From: Utricularia gibba
Taxonomy: Eukaryota > Streptophyta > Magnoliopsida > Lamiales > Lentibulariaceae
DNA: 64,000 bases
Assembly (NCBI GenBank): GCA_002189035.1
Contig: CM007989.1
Coordinates: 434,001-498,000 of the forward strand
Reading direction: 5' to 3'
The notes under the pieces are model-generated. The model was given only the letters and a program-made list of their open reading frames with translations, made no database searches and was not told the DNA's origin. This document shows, piece after piece, positions 45,173 to 58,690 of the stretch. Made by a program: the position numbers and the translations under genes. Position 1 is the stretch's first letter. Every line of letters starts with the position of its first letter.

Positions 45173-47249
45173 ATGTCTAGGGCCATAAAGCTTACCAATT
45201 TATATACTCTTCTTCACGATCGTAAACCCTACAGACTGATTCGCAGATGGAAATCGACACCCCCTGACGCGTCTGGGTTCAAATTTAAAGTTTTTGCTGC
45301 TAGGTGGGCAATCCCCCATCGACGGGGCGCCACCCAGTTTTCTGATTTGTGGAATAGCGGCGGGAATCTGTGTTCGTACACTTCCCATTCTAGGAAGGGA
45401 GATCGAGAGCAAGATATGCGCTCTAGGGCCAGAAGTGACATCACTGGGACTGAAATGGGCACTACCCCTGTTCCCGGAAAATTTAACGAATCTGTCCAGA
45501 CGCCACCACCGCAAAATCACAGCGAGGAACAGCCGATGGTTTCGTCAAAGTTACTCACTTTTCCTACTGTACTGACGATTGGGCGGGTTGCTGCTACCCC
45601 TCTTCTAGTATGTGGTAGGTATTCGACGTTAATCCCTCATGTTGCTGACAATCATGTTTCCTTTGTCTTGTCTTCTTCCTTAATGTATGAGCATTGAGCC
45701 GTGAGGCTGATTCAGTTTTGTATGCGGATTTGCTTTGCTGATTGGAGCTATCGTGTTGATCATCTTTGAATAGCCTTTTATTCTAGTAGCTGGTGGGCAC
45801 CGGCTGCTGCCACTGGAATATTCATAGCAGCTGCGATTACTGATTGGCTTGATGGATATCTCGCTCGAAAGGTGATACATTGATCATTTTGCTGAAGAGC
45901 CTTCCAGTTAGTTGCAATCTGCTGTCTCTTGACTGCCTTGGTCTTTTCATTTTGGATTTCCAGATGCAAGTGCGTACTCAGTTTGGTGCATTTTTAGATC
46001 CTGTGGCAGATAAGGTAAGCTCTATAATCTCTTTGCTGGAAGTTTACATTACCTATTAGAGGGTTGTCATGATTGATGATGAAGCTCAGTGATGTATGCT
46101 GTATGAGCTTCAGCAAATTTGAATACTTAACGTTCTATTTCAGCCCAAGATTTAGTCTTTCATGTCCATTGTTTTTCAGCTGATCGTAGCAACTACCTTG
46201 ATCTTGTTGTGCACAAGACCCTTTGCAGGGCATACATCATGGCTAATGGCGGTGCCTGCTATTGCCATAATTGGTAGAGAGGTGAGATCTAGAACGTTTT
46301 ACCATTTTGTAGAACTTGCGTATTTTCATTACTTCACCACCCGTACTGATATACAGTTGAACTTTGGCTGTCCAAAATAATAGCCGTGTATGTCATTTTT
46401 CCATGTTTTTCGGGTTGTCAAGTCAAAGTTAGCAGCACATGATGGACCTGTTTTTCTTTTTAACGGTAAAAAAAGTCAAATTTAGCTGCGTACTGTGTGG
46501 TTCTCTGGCCTCAACCTGAAGAAACAGTTTCGTGGGAGAAAAAGTTATTTCTTTGTCCTTTGTTTCGTAAAAAAATTTGAAGTTTATATTGCGGCCTTAC
46601 CACTTCACTTTAAGCCCCATTAATCATGCTAAACAGTGTCTTTTTCGCTTACAACGCTTGTGTAAGTAGACCTAGTTCAGCATATTAGGAACCCTGACTC
46701 TGAGATTCCACTCAAAGCACCTTATTCTTTGTTTCTTTGCAATCCGATTTCAGATAACCATGTCTGCAGTCAGGGAATGGGCTGCTACACAGGATAAAAA
46801 GCTGTTAAAGGTTCTGTCTAAATTGTGGGAAATAACAATTATTTGCCCACCGCTTCACTTCAACCCAATCATCTTGCATTCCCATACAGGCTGTTGCTGT
46901 CAATGACATTGGCAAATGGAAAACTGCAACACAGATGGTTGCGCTCACCATTCTTTTAGCTGCCCAAGATGGAAGGTTTTGCCATCCGAATCTCATTCTT
47001 TACAAACTTGTGTGTTACATCATGATAGATGCAATTCTCCTGCATTGTTTCCATTAGATACAAATGCATCCCATCTATCTGATACACATCTTCCCCTCAA
47101 CCAGCACTCTCTCGCTTTGCTTGTGCAGCTTGGTGGGCGCAGGAAGCCTTGCATCAGCTGGCATTGTGCTTCTGTACGTATCAGCATGGCTATCATTATG
47201 GTCACTGTACATCTACATCAGCAAAATATGGAGACAGCTCTTGCTGTAA
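45173..47249 (+). CDS. PGP1: Phosphatidylglycerophosphate synthase (organellar)
   Basis: Seven exons: 45173-45614, 45774-45871, 45964-46014, 46180-46281, 46754-46810, 46890-46975, 47129-47249; 318 residues, all GT-AG and in phase. The first 120 residues are rich in Arg/Ser, as in a plastid/mitochondrial targeting peptide. The CDP-alcohol phosphatidyltransferase signature DG-x2-AR-x8-G-x3-D-x3-D is complete, spanning DGYLARK to FLDPVAD. Membrane spans are at LTIGRVAATPLLVC, AAATGIFIAAAITDW, LIVATTLILLC, MAVPAIAIIG, MVALTILLAAQ, and LASAGIVLLYVSAWLSLWSLY. It transfers phosphatidate from CDP-diacylglycerol to glycerol-3-phosphate. This is the first committed step to phosphatidylglycerol, needed for thylakoids and cardiolipin. 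Confidence 0.97.
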
Positions 47250-48454
47250 TCCCAACATGATGAAAATGTGCAAATGTTCTTTCTGTACACTGAGTTTTAC
47301 AACAGATCGAAGTGTGATTGATAACAGTTTTGGTAACGTGTGTTTTTGTTTCATAAAGCATCCACCAGTTAGAACCAGAGAGCAGAGGCTTCTCTCAGGC
47401 GGGTTCTGTGTCCTGCCACACCATTTGGCTGAATCCGTGTGCCAACTTTGGACTGTTGGATGGGGCCTACCTCGCTGGCCCAAATCTTGTGGGCTATAGA
47501 CAGAGCCGCATGGCGATCCGTTTCGAATCAATGTACAACGGTATTTTGAAACGCTCAATTCATAAATCATGATTCATTATTGATTTCAATTTTGACTTCG
47601 ATTTAAAACCAAATTTTTAAACCTTAAATCGAAACACGTGATTTAGATTTGAAAATATTGAATCAAATCGGAATCGAATGATTTCAGGTTCTTATAATGG
47701 TATGTTAAAAAATATTTAGAAATGATACTAAAAAATATAGAATATTTCTTAAACACTCATACAAGACATTGTAGATATTTAAAAAACACTTTATTTTTTT
47801 AAATGTTCCTTTGTTACAGCTCTGGCCTGTAGGTTTGAGACAGCCCAAATAGATGTAATAAAAAAATATATTTGTCATTATATATTTTTTAAATAGAGGG
47901 GCATGTCTGCGGACTGCGAATGATTGAGGGTGGCATATGGGCCCACCATTCTGCGGGAGTAGGCCCATTAGAAACGGGCCCAAATAGCCCACGATGACCC
48001 GTATTCGATACATATATGTAAATGGGAAAGTTGGAAAAAAAAAAAGAGGTATTGAAGCCGGACGCGAGCAGGAGGTTGAACTGGGGATTAAATGTTGGGT
48101 TTGGAGTCCGCGGAGGGGGCGCCCTCCATTTCATTTCTTCCTCCTTACCTTTCCTTTTCGCCCTCCTCGCTTGTCGCTTCTCGCTTCTTATTGTTTCACT
48201 TTACCCTCTTTCTCTTCTATTCTCCTCACAAACAACAGATTACAGGAAATCTTGTATTGCAATTCGCAAGGATTCCGATTCAGAGTTGTGGAAGGAAAAT
48301 TCGCAATCCGAGCATATATATTTTTTTCCTTGTTCAGTTCTTGAACCCACCAAAAATACTTCCCTTTGCTCCTGTAATTCGTCGAGGGAGGTATCTTTTG
48401 GCTGTTTTCTTTGGATGAGACTGAAAAGAAACGGTGGAACAATTTGAGAAATTG
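47250..48454. other. Intergenic region before POWERDRESS
   Basis: The first 250 bases are likely the 3' UTR of PGP1. Bases 47560-47900 are AT-rich. The last 400 bases are a likely leader, with T-rich tracts and possible leader intron; no ORF with a known domain was seen. Confidence 0.55.
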
Positions 48455-51400
48455 ATGCCGCCGGAGCAATTGCCTTGGGATCGACGGGACTTTAGAAAGC
48501 ATGAGAGATCCGCATCCGACCCACGGTTTGTAAATGGTGGTGGAGGTTTTGGAGGTAGGTGGAGGGACCACCACCATCCTCATGCCCCTCCGCCGCCGTC
48601 GCATCCTCCGCCTTATCATCATCACCAAAACCCCCAGCAACCGCAGCGTTGGTATTCGGATTTTCGTTCATCTAGGCCTATCCCTAACGGTGAGTTCCTT
48701 TTTTCGGTTAATACAGCTGGGCGTGACTTCCTCTGGTTTTACGTTGCTGTGTTCTCTTTAGACCTCCCTCCGTTTCTGTTGACTCTCTGGAACGGCGCTT
48801 GTTTATGGAATGTTAGTCGTGCTGAGTTATTAGGTTTGGAGTGTCCCTGGTGTGGGAAATCCGTTATTCTTTTGACTTTTTTGCGGAAAGGTTTCCTCTT
48901 TTGTGATTGTTATCGACGAGAGGATTCTAGGATATGAAATAAATGAGCAAGGTTTGATCTTTTTCACGGGGACTGCCTCAGATAGCTTCTGCTTTTTGAC
49001 TCACACGAGTGTCCTGTGTTGGAAATATTGTTAGATCTGATAACTTAAAACTGGCAACATAAATCGGGTTGCAAAGGGTGTTAATGCTTTATTGGGGATA
49101 TTATGCTTTTTTAGTTAACGTTGAAGTCCCGTATGCAAATTAAACCCACAATACTTGGTGATCTTATTGTTCGTTTTCAGTTCTTTCGTTAATTTCTTCT
49201 TTGTTTTTTTTTTTCCATGTTCTTGCTGAAGGTCATAGTAAGCAGGGTGGATGGCATGTGCATTCAGATGAAGCTGGTCATGGGTTTCCACCATTTGGAT
49301 CTAGACACAACGACAGAAATTTTGAGGATGACGGACTGCGACCTTTAGGTTTTCGTGGGGATGGAAGGTATATCCGGAATAGCAGGGAAAGTAGGGGGGG
49401 TTTTGGCCACAAGGAGTGGAGATCTCCTAATTGGGAGATCACTGCAGGCTCCAGTGGTCCAGGGAAACACACTGTCGAGATTGGTAATCATCAGCCTCAA
49501 GAAAATGCATCCTGCCATAAGCCTGCTATTCCTGTCACCGTTTTGCCATCAGATCAGCATAAGTCTGATTTAAAAGAGAAGAATGAAGACAGAGGGGTTT
49601 CTGAGTGGCATGCGGGATCAAGCCAGAATATTGCATCTTCTAGTAGTCTGGAGAAACCACTTGTTGAGCTTACTAGTCCTAAGCCTGTGGAAAATGTATC
49701 ATTGCCTTATAACGGTAAACTTGATGACTTGGCTTGTGCTGTCACTGTTTCACCTTTAGATCAGCATCCAACTGTCTTGAATGAGAAGAATGAAGACGTC
49801 ATGGGTGCTGATGCTGTGACTAGATCAGTCCAGAGTTTTGAAAAAGAAAATACTCTTGGATCCATTGACAGGAGATTCCTTAAATGGTCACGGTCAGGAA
49901 GTCTGTCATCAAGGTGCTCTTTTGTAAATTCCAGTAGCTCAAAGGGTGATGAAGTACGCCATACTGAGACTGGTAGCGATCTGTGTTCACAGAGCATGAT
50001 GCCTCTTGATTCACCTTCTACAGGTGTTTGTGTTGCTTCCATTGTTACAAGCCCTACTGATAACACAAATTCTAGGAAAAAGCCACGGCTGGGTTGGGGG
50101 GAGGGTCTTGCTAAGTATGAAAGAAAGAAGGTTGAAGGGCCTGACAACATTCCAGAGAAAAGTGAACCGTTTTCCATCCCTGATACAGAAATCGGGCATT
50201 CACCACCTGGAAATTTGCTAGAGAAAACTCCCATACTTGCAAGTTTACCAGTGTCCCCTACCACTCCAACTTCTGTCACTTGTCGCCTTTCACCTGGTAA
50301 TTTTTTTACCTTTTTAGCGTGGTAAAAAAAATTGATGATATTCATGGTCTTTACCTTTTCTTTTGTTCTGGGATTTTCCCAGCCATGGTAACAATTTAAC
50401 GGATGGGGTTACTCCACCATGCATGCTTTTGTTTCTACGCAGCAGAAATTGCTTCCGCGATAAACCTATAAGCGAAATAGCTCTTGCTCCATATATTTTG
50501 ATTCTGTATGCCATGGAAGATTTTTGTGTTATCCTGTTTTCCTATAAAGAGTGATTCTTGGTGATTTGTTGACTATATACGTTTTTTTGGTACTTTTGGT
50601 AACATTTTTTGTGATGGTGGTCCATATTCATTCCAAAGTACGTGTCTTCCCCATTTTTTTGGTGTGCAAGAATATTGATTTAATATCCTGGGCAGGTATG
50701 GATGAGCATCAATCCCGCAAAGCAGTGGGTGCTGATCAAATAAGTGCAAGTATCAAAAGCTCAGAACCTGAATGCAAGGAACCGAGTTTTAAGTTAGAAA
50801 GCATTGACGAGTTGTCTAATTTGAGTAGTCTGGTGAATGAGTTGCTGCAATCTAATGATCAGGGATTTGTTGAAACAGAGTATGTTAAATCAACTTCATT
50901 GAATAAGTTGCTTTTGTGGAAAGTGAACGCATTGAAGGCCCTTGAGGTGACAGAATCTGAAATAGATTCACTTGAAACACAATTTAGAACACTGGTTGGT
51001 GATCCTAGAAGTTGCTGTCCTGGCCCATCAGTCTCAGTGTCTTCAACAGGGGACTGCTGTATAAAGCCTTGTTCAGAAATGGTCAATTCTTGGAGTTTCA
51101 ACACTGAACCTACTTTGTTGAAGGAAGCTGTGCCTAAAGATATGAATGTTGGGGATGCTGCAGCTCAACAGGAAGACGATTCTGTCCTGCGAAATGATGG
51201 AAGGACTGACGTTACACTCAGCAATTCACTTGAATTAGTTGATTCTTCACCATCTGAACTATCTTCCAAGACATTTAAACATACTGAATACCAGAGTACA
51301 GACCCTGCCAGTTCCTGTAACTTTGGTCAGGCATATGTTTGGAACATGGATCATCTTTATGACTCTATAATTTCTTCCAATAAAGATGCCGCTGGTAAAG

Positions 51401-54400
51401 TGTCAGATGACTTGAATAAAATATTACCTTCTCAGTGGCATAATTTTGATCCTTCATCCTCATCGCACACCTCCTCTTTTATGTGGAATCCCTCGGGCAT
51501 TAAGGAGAAGATTCTGAAGAGAAGGTGGGCAACCCGATTCAATGAGAAGGTTCTGATTCTCAAGTATAAGGTATTTCAGCATTTCTGGAAGGAAGGCCGA
51601 GTCATCTCTGTGAAGAAAATTAGAGGGAAGTTTCACAAGAAATTTGGTTTGAGTCAGAATACATGCAGCTCAAATCGCTCATCCAGTCATTCTAGACTTC
51701 TATATTCTGGTAAGCATGCTCATTGTTGGTTCTTGGTTTTTCTTTTTTTTTTCCCTCTTTCAAAATGATTGCACCAGCTCCTGCCTTTTTTTGTTTCTAC
51801 TTGAAGGCCATGCCTTTCTTGACTGCCATTTTTTTTCTTGTGGTTATGATGTTTGATTGTTATGTTGTATTTCATTTGCATACATAACAAGAAATAGACA
51901 GCGGGTAGGCTTTAAAGATTCTTGTGATACTAATGGTGCAACATTCTTCCGGAAAAAATTATTATGGTGTAATGAGAAATACTGTTATCTATACGTTTCT
52001 AGGACAAGAAGTTGGAATACTGTTATCTATACCTTTTAAGATCATTTCTTACGGCATTTTCCTTGTTAGCTAGTTGATTTCTACATTTACTGCTGATCAG
52101 GGATCTTTCCTGAGATAAAGTATCTTAATTAAGTAGCATGTAAATGATTGAATGGTTAAATGTGTCCATTGTCCTGTTTGGCAAGTTGGTCTACTCTAAT
52201 AAAATATGGGCGACGTTGTAAAAAGCAGGAGTTAATAGTAGGTTTTTAGAAGATGTCAAACTCAAATGAATTCAATGTGTATTTTATCTTTGACTTCGTA
52301 TGACTTTTGATGAATTGGTGTGAGACTATTTGAATAGAGAATTACATTTATTTTCACGTGAATTGCACTTCAAAGTTTATACGGTCACGCATTATCTCAG
52401 GATGATTGCTTCTTTTTGCCATTGGGCACTACATGAGTGAATCACTTTTCCTTTTCTCTTTTGCATGCTATAATGTCAACGCAAATTCCAATAGAATCCA
52501 GAATCTTCTTAAAGCTGGGAATTGTTCCATCCATCTTTTTGTGATTTACACATTGACGTTTAAGATCTACTTGTATTGCAGCTGGGAGCCTTATAACAGT
52601 GCCTGCTGAAGAAATAGTTGATTTGGTCAATAATTTGCTCTCAAATTTTCCATTCAAACCATGTAGGAGTACTCTCAAAATGCCATCATTAATTCTTGAC
52701 AGTCAAACAAAGAAGTCACAGTTCGTTTCAAACAATGGCCTCGTGGATGATCCTGCTGCTGTTGAAAACGAAAGGTCTATTATTAACCCATGGACTTTCG
52801 AAGAGCAGGAAGTTTTCATTGACAAGCTTGCTGCATTTGGCAAAGACTTTCGGAAAATTGCTTCTTTTCTGGATCACAAAACAATAGCTGACTGCATTGA
52901 TTTCTATTACAAGAACCACAAGTCTGAATGCTTTTCAAGAGCTAAGAGAAAATCTGATTGCGCCAAAAAGAAGTCTCACTCCAGCACATACCTGGTGGGA
53001 GCCGGGAAAAGATTGTATCGGGATTCGAATGCTGTCTCTCTCAGTATACTGGGTGAAGCAGCAAACGCCAGTAGTTACATTGAGATGCAGCCTAAATACA
53101 AATCTCGAACGCCCCTGGGTTCTTCTAGATACCAGAACTCTCCAAGGGGTGAGGAAAGCACATCACAGTTACCGGACAATGTGGATTTCTATAGCAATGA
53201 AACTGCAGCTGTTGATGTATTGGCAGGCATATGTGGTTCCTTATCATCCGAGGCTATGAGTTCTTGCATCACGAGTTCCATTGATCCTGTTGATGGAAAC
53301 CAAGATCGGAAAATACAGAGGCAAAATTTGTGCATAAAACGCCCTCTTACCCCTGATGTTACACAGTGTGTTGATGAGTGCTCAGAAGAGAGCTGTGAAG
53401 AGATTGATTCTACCGACTGGACTGATGAGGAGAAGTCCATGTTTATTCAGGCTGTTTCATTGTATGGCAAAGATTTCTTGATGATATCACGTTTTATGAG
53501 AACAAGATCCAGAGACCAGTGCAGAATTTTTTTCAGCAAGGCTCGTAAGTGTCTGGGGTTAGATCTTATTCAGCCTCCTGCACCCTATGTCTCATCTGAT
53601 AATATAGGTGTTGGTGGTGGTGATACTGAAGGGGCCTCTGTCATGGGGACCAGCTCATCTTTTTGCAATATTGTCTCTGGGGAACCTTTTGATGGCAAGC
53701 CCGTGAAAGAAAATAAAGTTTCTAATGGACATGAACCCAGTGCTGAAGTTCAAACCATGTTTGTGTCATCTGAAGTTGGATCCAGGCCCGTTTATAAGCA
53801 AGACAATGCTTTCTTTGCTACAAGCAATAAAATCACATTAAAGGATTCTAATTTGAATCATTCCATGGATAAAAATGGATCGTGCACTTCAGCTGAAGAG
53901 TTTAAGGACAATGATACTGAGAAAACAGGTATTATGTCATTTAATGTTCCTATTTTTAGCTTCACAAGTGATAGAATGATGACTGAGCGCCACCTACCAT
54001 ATACTGATCCATGTCCTGTTGATGCAGATTCTTGTATGCTTAATAAACGTGATGGGACGGCCGATGAGATTGTTAACGTTTGTGATGGAATTACATCTTG
54101 TATGTTGTCATTGCAAAAGGATGATGCTTCGGAATCCATGGTTTCGACATCGATGTTGTTCCCAGTTCCAATCAAGTACCAAAGGAATTCGTTTAGTGGT
54201 GTGATCGCCAAAACGTTTGTTCAAGTGGTGTTGATGCTGTGCATTCTCAGAGGGTCTTGCAGACTACAGAGTGCCTGTCTTGTCACTCGTTTTCTTCCCA
54301 GTCAAATCCTTCTGAATCTACCCATATCCCAAAAGGGTACCCTGTTTCAGTGACAACCTGTGAAGGAATAACCTGGGACGGTGATAACAAAACACGGATC

Positions 54401-55102
54401 ACACGTGATTGCGGATCTAAACAGATCAAAGAAGTACCATCAGATCAACATGAAGTTTCCTCCCAACAGGAATGTGATCATGCAAGCCATCAGAATGATA
54501 CAGTTCCTCAGTGGATTCATTCACCGGGACAAAATGGCACACACTCTAGATGTCAGTCAAGTGTTTCAGTAGAGGATAAATCGCCCAGGAATGGTGATGT
54601 GAAGCTGTTTGGAAAAGTTTTGGTAGCCCTTGAATCAAAATCTAGCCCTGTAGAGAGTGATGATCATGGGAAATGCCATAAACAGGAGTCTTTGAAACTG
54701 AACTCCGAGACAGGGACCGGGTTTCCCCATATGCCCGATTCCAGATCTACTGCAGAATTGCACCAGATATCGACACAAACAGCTGTGCAGAGCAATGAAT
54801 ACCTTCCAAATGGTGCTTCTGTCTTCTCAGGAAAAGCGCTAAGCAGATGTCATGGATCACCGGGGGCCAGTGTGTTACAGGCGCAAGATGTACTGTGGAC
54901 AGGAAACCGGGCGCATTTTAACTCAAGAGATGCCTCCACCGGCTCAAGAGTTGTCGTTGGAGGTCAGTGTTCCAGTGTTTCAGACCCCATATCTGTGATC
55001 AAAAAGCACCACTATTCAAAAGGTCAAAGTGTTAGTGTTCAAGGAGGAAACATAGTTGGTGATGAGGATGCATGGAGAATGAACGGGGATGTGGCTCGGT
55101 AG
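48455..55102 (+). CDS. PWR: POWERDRESS-like SANT-domain co-repressor, one-base frame break
   Basis: Four exons: 48455-48689, 49232-50296, 50696-51709, 52582-55102; about 1611 residues after one correction, near the length I recall for the Arabidopsis protein (about 1650). It starts MPPEQLPWDRRDFRKHERS, then His/Pro-rich. A hallmark is RKKPRLGWGEGLAKYERKKVEGPD. Two SANT domains follow: NPWTFEEQEVFIDKLAAFGKDFRKIASFL, and TDWTDEEKSMFIQAVSLYGKDFLMISRFM. POWERDRESS works with histone deacetylase HDA9 in repression of transcription, flowering and stem-cell control. It resembles animal NCoR/SMRT. In exon 4 the A run 54210-54213 is one base short: GVIAK is followed by a wrong frame until one A is restored, then VCSSGVDAVHSQR continues to the stop. 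Confidence 0.93.
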
Positions 55103-55502
55103 CAGATCCCCTTATTGCTTTCTGTTGTATCATATTTTTTTTGTTTTGTCTTTGATTTACCTAGTTTATAGAGCATTCGGTAGTCTATGATCCACTCCTT
55201 TCTGTGTAGAGGTAGAAAAACTATCGATCCTGTAATGTATCAAAAAGCCCCTGTCTCTTGTTGTTTTGTGGAGATACAGCTGAATAATTTCTAGGATTTG
55301 TTGAAGAAGGAAACTCCTTTCCTTTAGCATCCTTGCCAAGTAGAGTTGAGCAGTATTTAAATAATAGCTTTGGGTTCAACTCGGTCTAGGTATTCATGCT
55401 TCTAAAGTTTCATAATGCGGCTTTATATCGAATGCTTCACTGCCAAGTTGGTGAGTGGACTGCACTCCAGGGCGAGGATCCACCCCTCTTGAACAACAGC
55501 AT
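55103..55502. other. Convergent 3' regions of POWERDRESS and TFIIF-beta
   Basis: Between stops at 55102 and 55503. No ORF with family resemblance. Confidence 0.6.
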
Positions 55503-56896
55503 TCACTCCTGGGATCTCCGGTACTCAGGCTTGAGCTCATATGTTCCTTGGTTGGCTCCTTTGTTGTTATACACACAGAGGAGCTTAAGCATGTCCTTCA
55601 GAAATTGCTGCACACAAACACAGTATTATCACACCAGAAGCAAAGATAATGGATGCTCTCCGGCACACCTCTGGCTGGTCTGTCTCCTGAACCAGTTTCT
55701 TAAGTGTCCAGTTGGGCTGCTTCTCGAACAGCTTAAACATGATCTTTTCCATTTCTGCAGGATCTCTTCTGGTTCTTTTAGTCTCTGATGCCTTCATGCC
55801 TACTTTCTTCTTCTCCTGCAGGCATCCCTATCCCATTAAAAATGACTGACAAACCTCTGTTGCATTAATTGGTTGTTATCTCAACATGGTGAGTACCGCA
55901 GAGCCGGAAGCTTTGACATCAAACATCCCAGGCAGAGCCGTCATCCGCATTCCGCTATCATTATCAATTATCTGATTGGGTTCATCAGCACACAAATACC
56001 AGCCATGAGTGCCACCTGCCTTTCTACTAAAAACGTCAAATAGATAGATGAGTGTCATGTGTACCTGTATTTGCCTGGTTCTTGTCATGTATTTATTCGT
56101 CCTCTCACGGCACAGCTTCGCATAGTCTTCACAGTTTTCATCAAGCGGTTTCACGTCGAACTTGTGGTATATTTTCCCCTCCACAGTAGACTTCCCTGGA
56201 TAATTAATCACAGCAAGAAATCAATGAAGCCATGGCTGCACACCATCTGTGCATTCATTGCTAGATGATAAGGATATACGTATACATGCCACTAAAACTT
56301 CATCCAACGCCTATCTCTGAGCAGTGCAAATGCATCACCTAAAACCAAGAAAATGCAGCAGCGGTGAACACAGGATTCACCTTGAGATGACTCTGAGAAC
56401 ACAGACATGGGAACTAAATCTGTGGACATGTCCATTGCGTAGCATTGGGTATGTTCGTCTCCACCGCACCTGATAACTCCATCTTGAACTGATCACCAGG
56501 GATTGAATTAGAAAGCTAATCCCCATGGCAAATATTACAATCAAGAAGAGATCGCGTTTCTTGAATAAAAGCATAACGTGCGGGTTCACAGAAAGCGTCA
56601 CATCTCTTCTCGGCCGCCAAATCCACACCCAAAAAAAAAAAAAAAAAAAAAAAATTCAATCAAGAAAGGGCACCTGGGTCGAGGAGCAATCATCGGCGGG
56701 AATCAACGGGTCCACTGCGACGACAACCTTGGCGATGCTCGTACCACATGGGGGCGAGAACGGCGATGTGGGGTGGTTGCTGGATCTGCATGGCGTGGGT
56801 CACGAGAGGCGGGCATTTCATCAGCCACACATGCCGCTCGGCCTTGCTGGTATCCAGGAAACAATCGCTAAACCCCCTGTTGGATCCCTCCGCCAT
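55503..56896 (-). CDS. Transcription initiation factor IIF beta subunit (TFIIF-beta/RAP30), two frame breaks
   Basis: Six minus-strand exons: 56896-56674, 56488-56381, 56195-56065, 55971-55897, 55815-55669, 55607-55503; about 262 residues, the usual size. It begins MAEGSNRGFSDCFLDTSKAERHVWLMKCPPLV. The dimerisation part has AKVVVAVDPLIP, FKMELSGAVETNIP and DMSTDLVPMSVFSESSQGKS. Then come VEGKIYHKFDVKP, KLCRERTNKYMTRTRQIQ and DNDSGMRMTALPGM. The C-terminal winged-helix part is KRTRRDPAEMEKIMFKLFEKQPNWTLKKLVQETDQPEQFLKDMLKLLCVYNNKG. It binds RNA polymerase II with TFIIF-alpha. Two frame breaks: a C run at 56750-56754 (coding strand) is one too long or two short; a C run at 56446-56448 is one short. 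Intron 1 holds a 24-base T tract (coding strand), A24 at 56631-56654 on the plus strand. Confidence 0.9.
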
Positions 56897-57952
56897 AACT
56901 GCCGCTGCGCGAATGACGGTATATATAATAGTGGTCCAGCAATACGTAGATTTTAGACCTACCTAAAAACAACCCGTGGATTCCACCAACATTGCCCAAA
57001 ATGCACTATTTACCACCTCCTCCTCCTCGCCAAGTCAAACATTGGAGATCGAGATCTAGGGTAGGCTCCACGATTCGTCAGACAGAAAGTGACTGGGGCG
57101 CCATGGCCATGCTTCACAACTCACGATAGAATTCTGTTGGATTTGGGTGGATCCAAACCCTAAATGTTGCAGTACTTTTCTTCATATCGCATCAGTGAAA
57201 CAACACCAGAGCATTAATAAGATGGTTGAGAATCTTAAGATGCATTGGAAGCCTTCCCTTTCTGGGAGCCCTGCATTGGGTCTCATTGCATAGTGGTGCG
57301 TGCAACTTGCCAGTGGCGAACTGCGTCGGATCTCCACCACTTGGAGGGTGTGGTCGGCAATGCTGTAATGGTGCAACATGTCACTGTCCTCCCTGTCTTT
57401 TTCTATTAAACTTAAACGCAGAGAGGAGAAGAGGAGAGAGTAAATCCTAGCCCATGCTGCCCAGACCTGGAAGCTGATTGGGCGCGCAGCAGAGAGATGT
57501 TGAATGTGGGGGAATTGGGGTTGACGTGTCACCTTCTTCCGTACCGCCATTGATGGTGCTCCGGGCCAACACCATGACCCACACTCCTTCAACCTGCAAG
57601 ACAACTTTCACCTCCCGCCGGAGCACCACTTCTTCTGCAGTAGATCGGCAAACAGACCACCACCATTCTATAACGTGGAACTCCCCTTTTCTTTGTTTTT
57701 ACGGTGGTAATTTGATTGCCAGAGATTGTTTCACTTTACGACCAAATTGTGTAGCAAACAAGTGTTGATGAAGAGAGGGGGGCCACCACGTGTGCGCCAT
57801 TCTCTTCTCCCCTCACTCCATTCCAATTCTCTCTTACTTCTTGCTGGTATTACTCACACACACGCCAATCTCCTCCACCCCTGCTCACTACCGTTCTCCT
57901 TGTAATCGCATCCCTCTCCCCAACACAAAGAAAGCTTCGGTTCAGGCTCAGC
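56897..57952. other. Intergenic region before the ALOG gene
   Basis: About 1 kb between the divergent TFIIF-beta and ALOG genes. A minus-strand ORF (57182-57604) has no domain. Nothing else recognisable; it should contain both promoters. Confidence 0.6.
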
Positions 57953-58426
57953 ATGGATTCGCCTTCAGCCGGGGAGGGAGCGCCGACCAGCCGATACGAG
58001 TCCCAGAAGCGCCGAGACTGGCATACTTTCCAGCAGTACCTGAGGAGCCACGAGCCCCCCCTGACGGTGGAGAGCTTCAGCGGCGAGCACGTGATCGAGT
58101 TTCTCAAGTACCTGGATCAGTTCGGGAAGACGAAGGTGCACGTCTCTGGATGCCCTTATTTCGGCGATCCCAATCCACCGGCCGCTTGCCCCTGCCCTTT
58201 GAAGCAAGCTTGGGGCAGCCTGGATGCGCTCATCGGTCGACTCCGCGCCGCCTACGACGAAAACGGCGGCGCCCAAGAGGACAATCCCTTCGGAGATAAA
58301 TCCGTGAGGGGGTATCTCAAAGAGTTGCGCCAATCACAAGCCGAGGCACGCGGCGTCCCCTACGATAAGAAGAAGCGGAAAAGAGCGGCACCAGGCGGCG
58401 TCGGCAGCAGCTCCAGCGCCGGCTGA
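57953..58426 (+). CDS. ALOG-domain protein (LIGHT-DEPENDENT SHORT HYPOCOTYLS family)
   Basis: An intronless 157-residue protein. The ALOG domain fills most of it: [59 protein letters not shown], then the zinc-ribbon-like insert [32 protein letters not shown], then [34 protein letters not shown], which includes a nuclear localisation signal. ALOG proteins are DNA-binding regulators of light response, organ boundaries and inflorescence form. The start [11 protein letters not shown] is the usual short Ser-rich lead. The GC-rich coding sequence contrasts with its AT-rich flanks, as is normal for this intronless family. Which LSH member it is cannot be decided. Confidence 0.96.
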   Translation: MDSPSAGEGAPTSRYESQKRRDWHTFQQYLRSHEPPLTVESFSGEHVIEFLKYLDQFGKTKVHVSGCPYFGDPNPPAACPCPLKQAWGSLDALIGRLRAAYDENGGAQEDNPFGDKSVRGYLKELRQSQAEARGVPYDKKKRKRAAPGGVGSSSSAG

Positions 58427-58690
58427 AGATTATGTGCAACACTTTACGCTACACCTGGATGACTCAGTACGAAAAGGGAAGGCGTACGCGTGGGTGGACG
58501 AGGTCATTTTGTATGCAGAAACAAGGGATGTTCTCTGTAGCTGCCTCGTGACTTTTTTTTGAGTTCCATCTTCTGCATTGAGATTCTTCCATTTTCAAAC
58601 CAGCAGCACCGTGGGCCCTTCCTGTTGGATCTTGTTCCTCGTGTGGTTAATCAGGCTAAGACACATTTATTTTAGCAACTCTCATCACCG

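Noticed and set aside
57182-57604. 140-codon minus-strand ORF between TFIIF-beta and the ALOG gene
   Set aside because: No domain, and no exon partners found.
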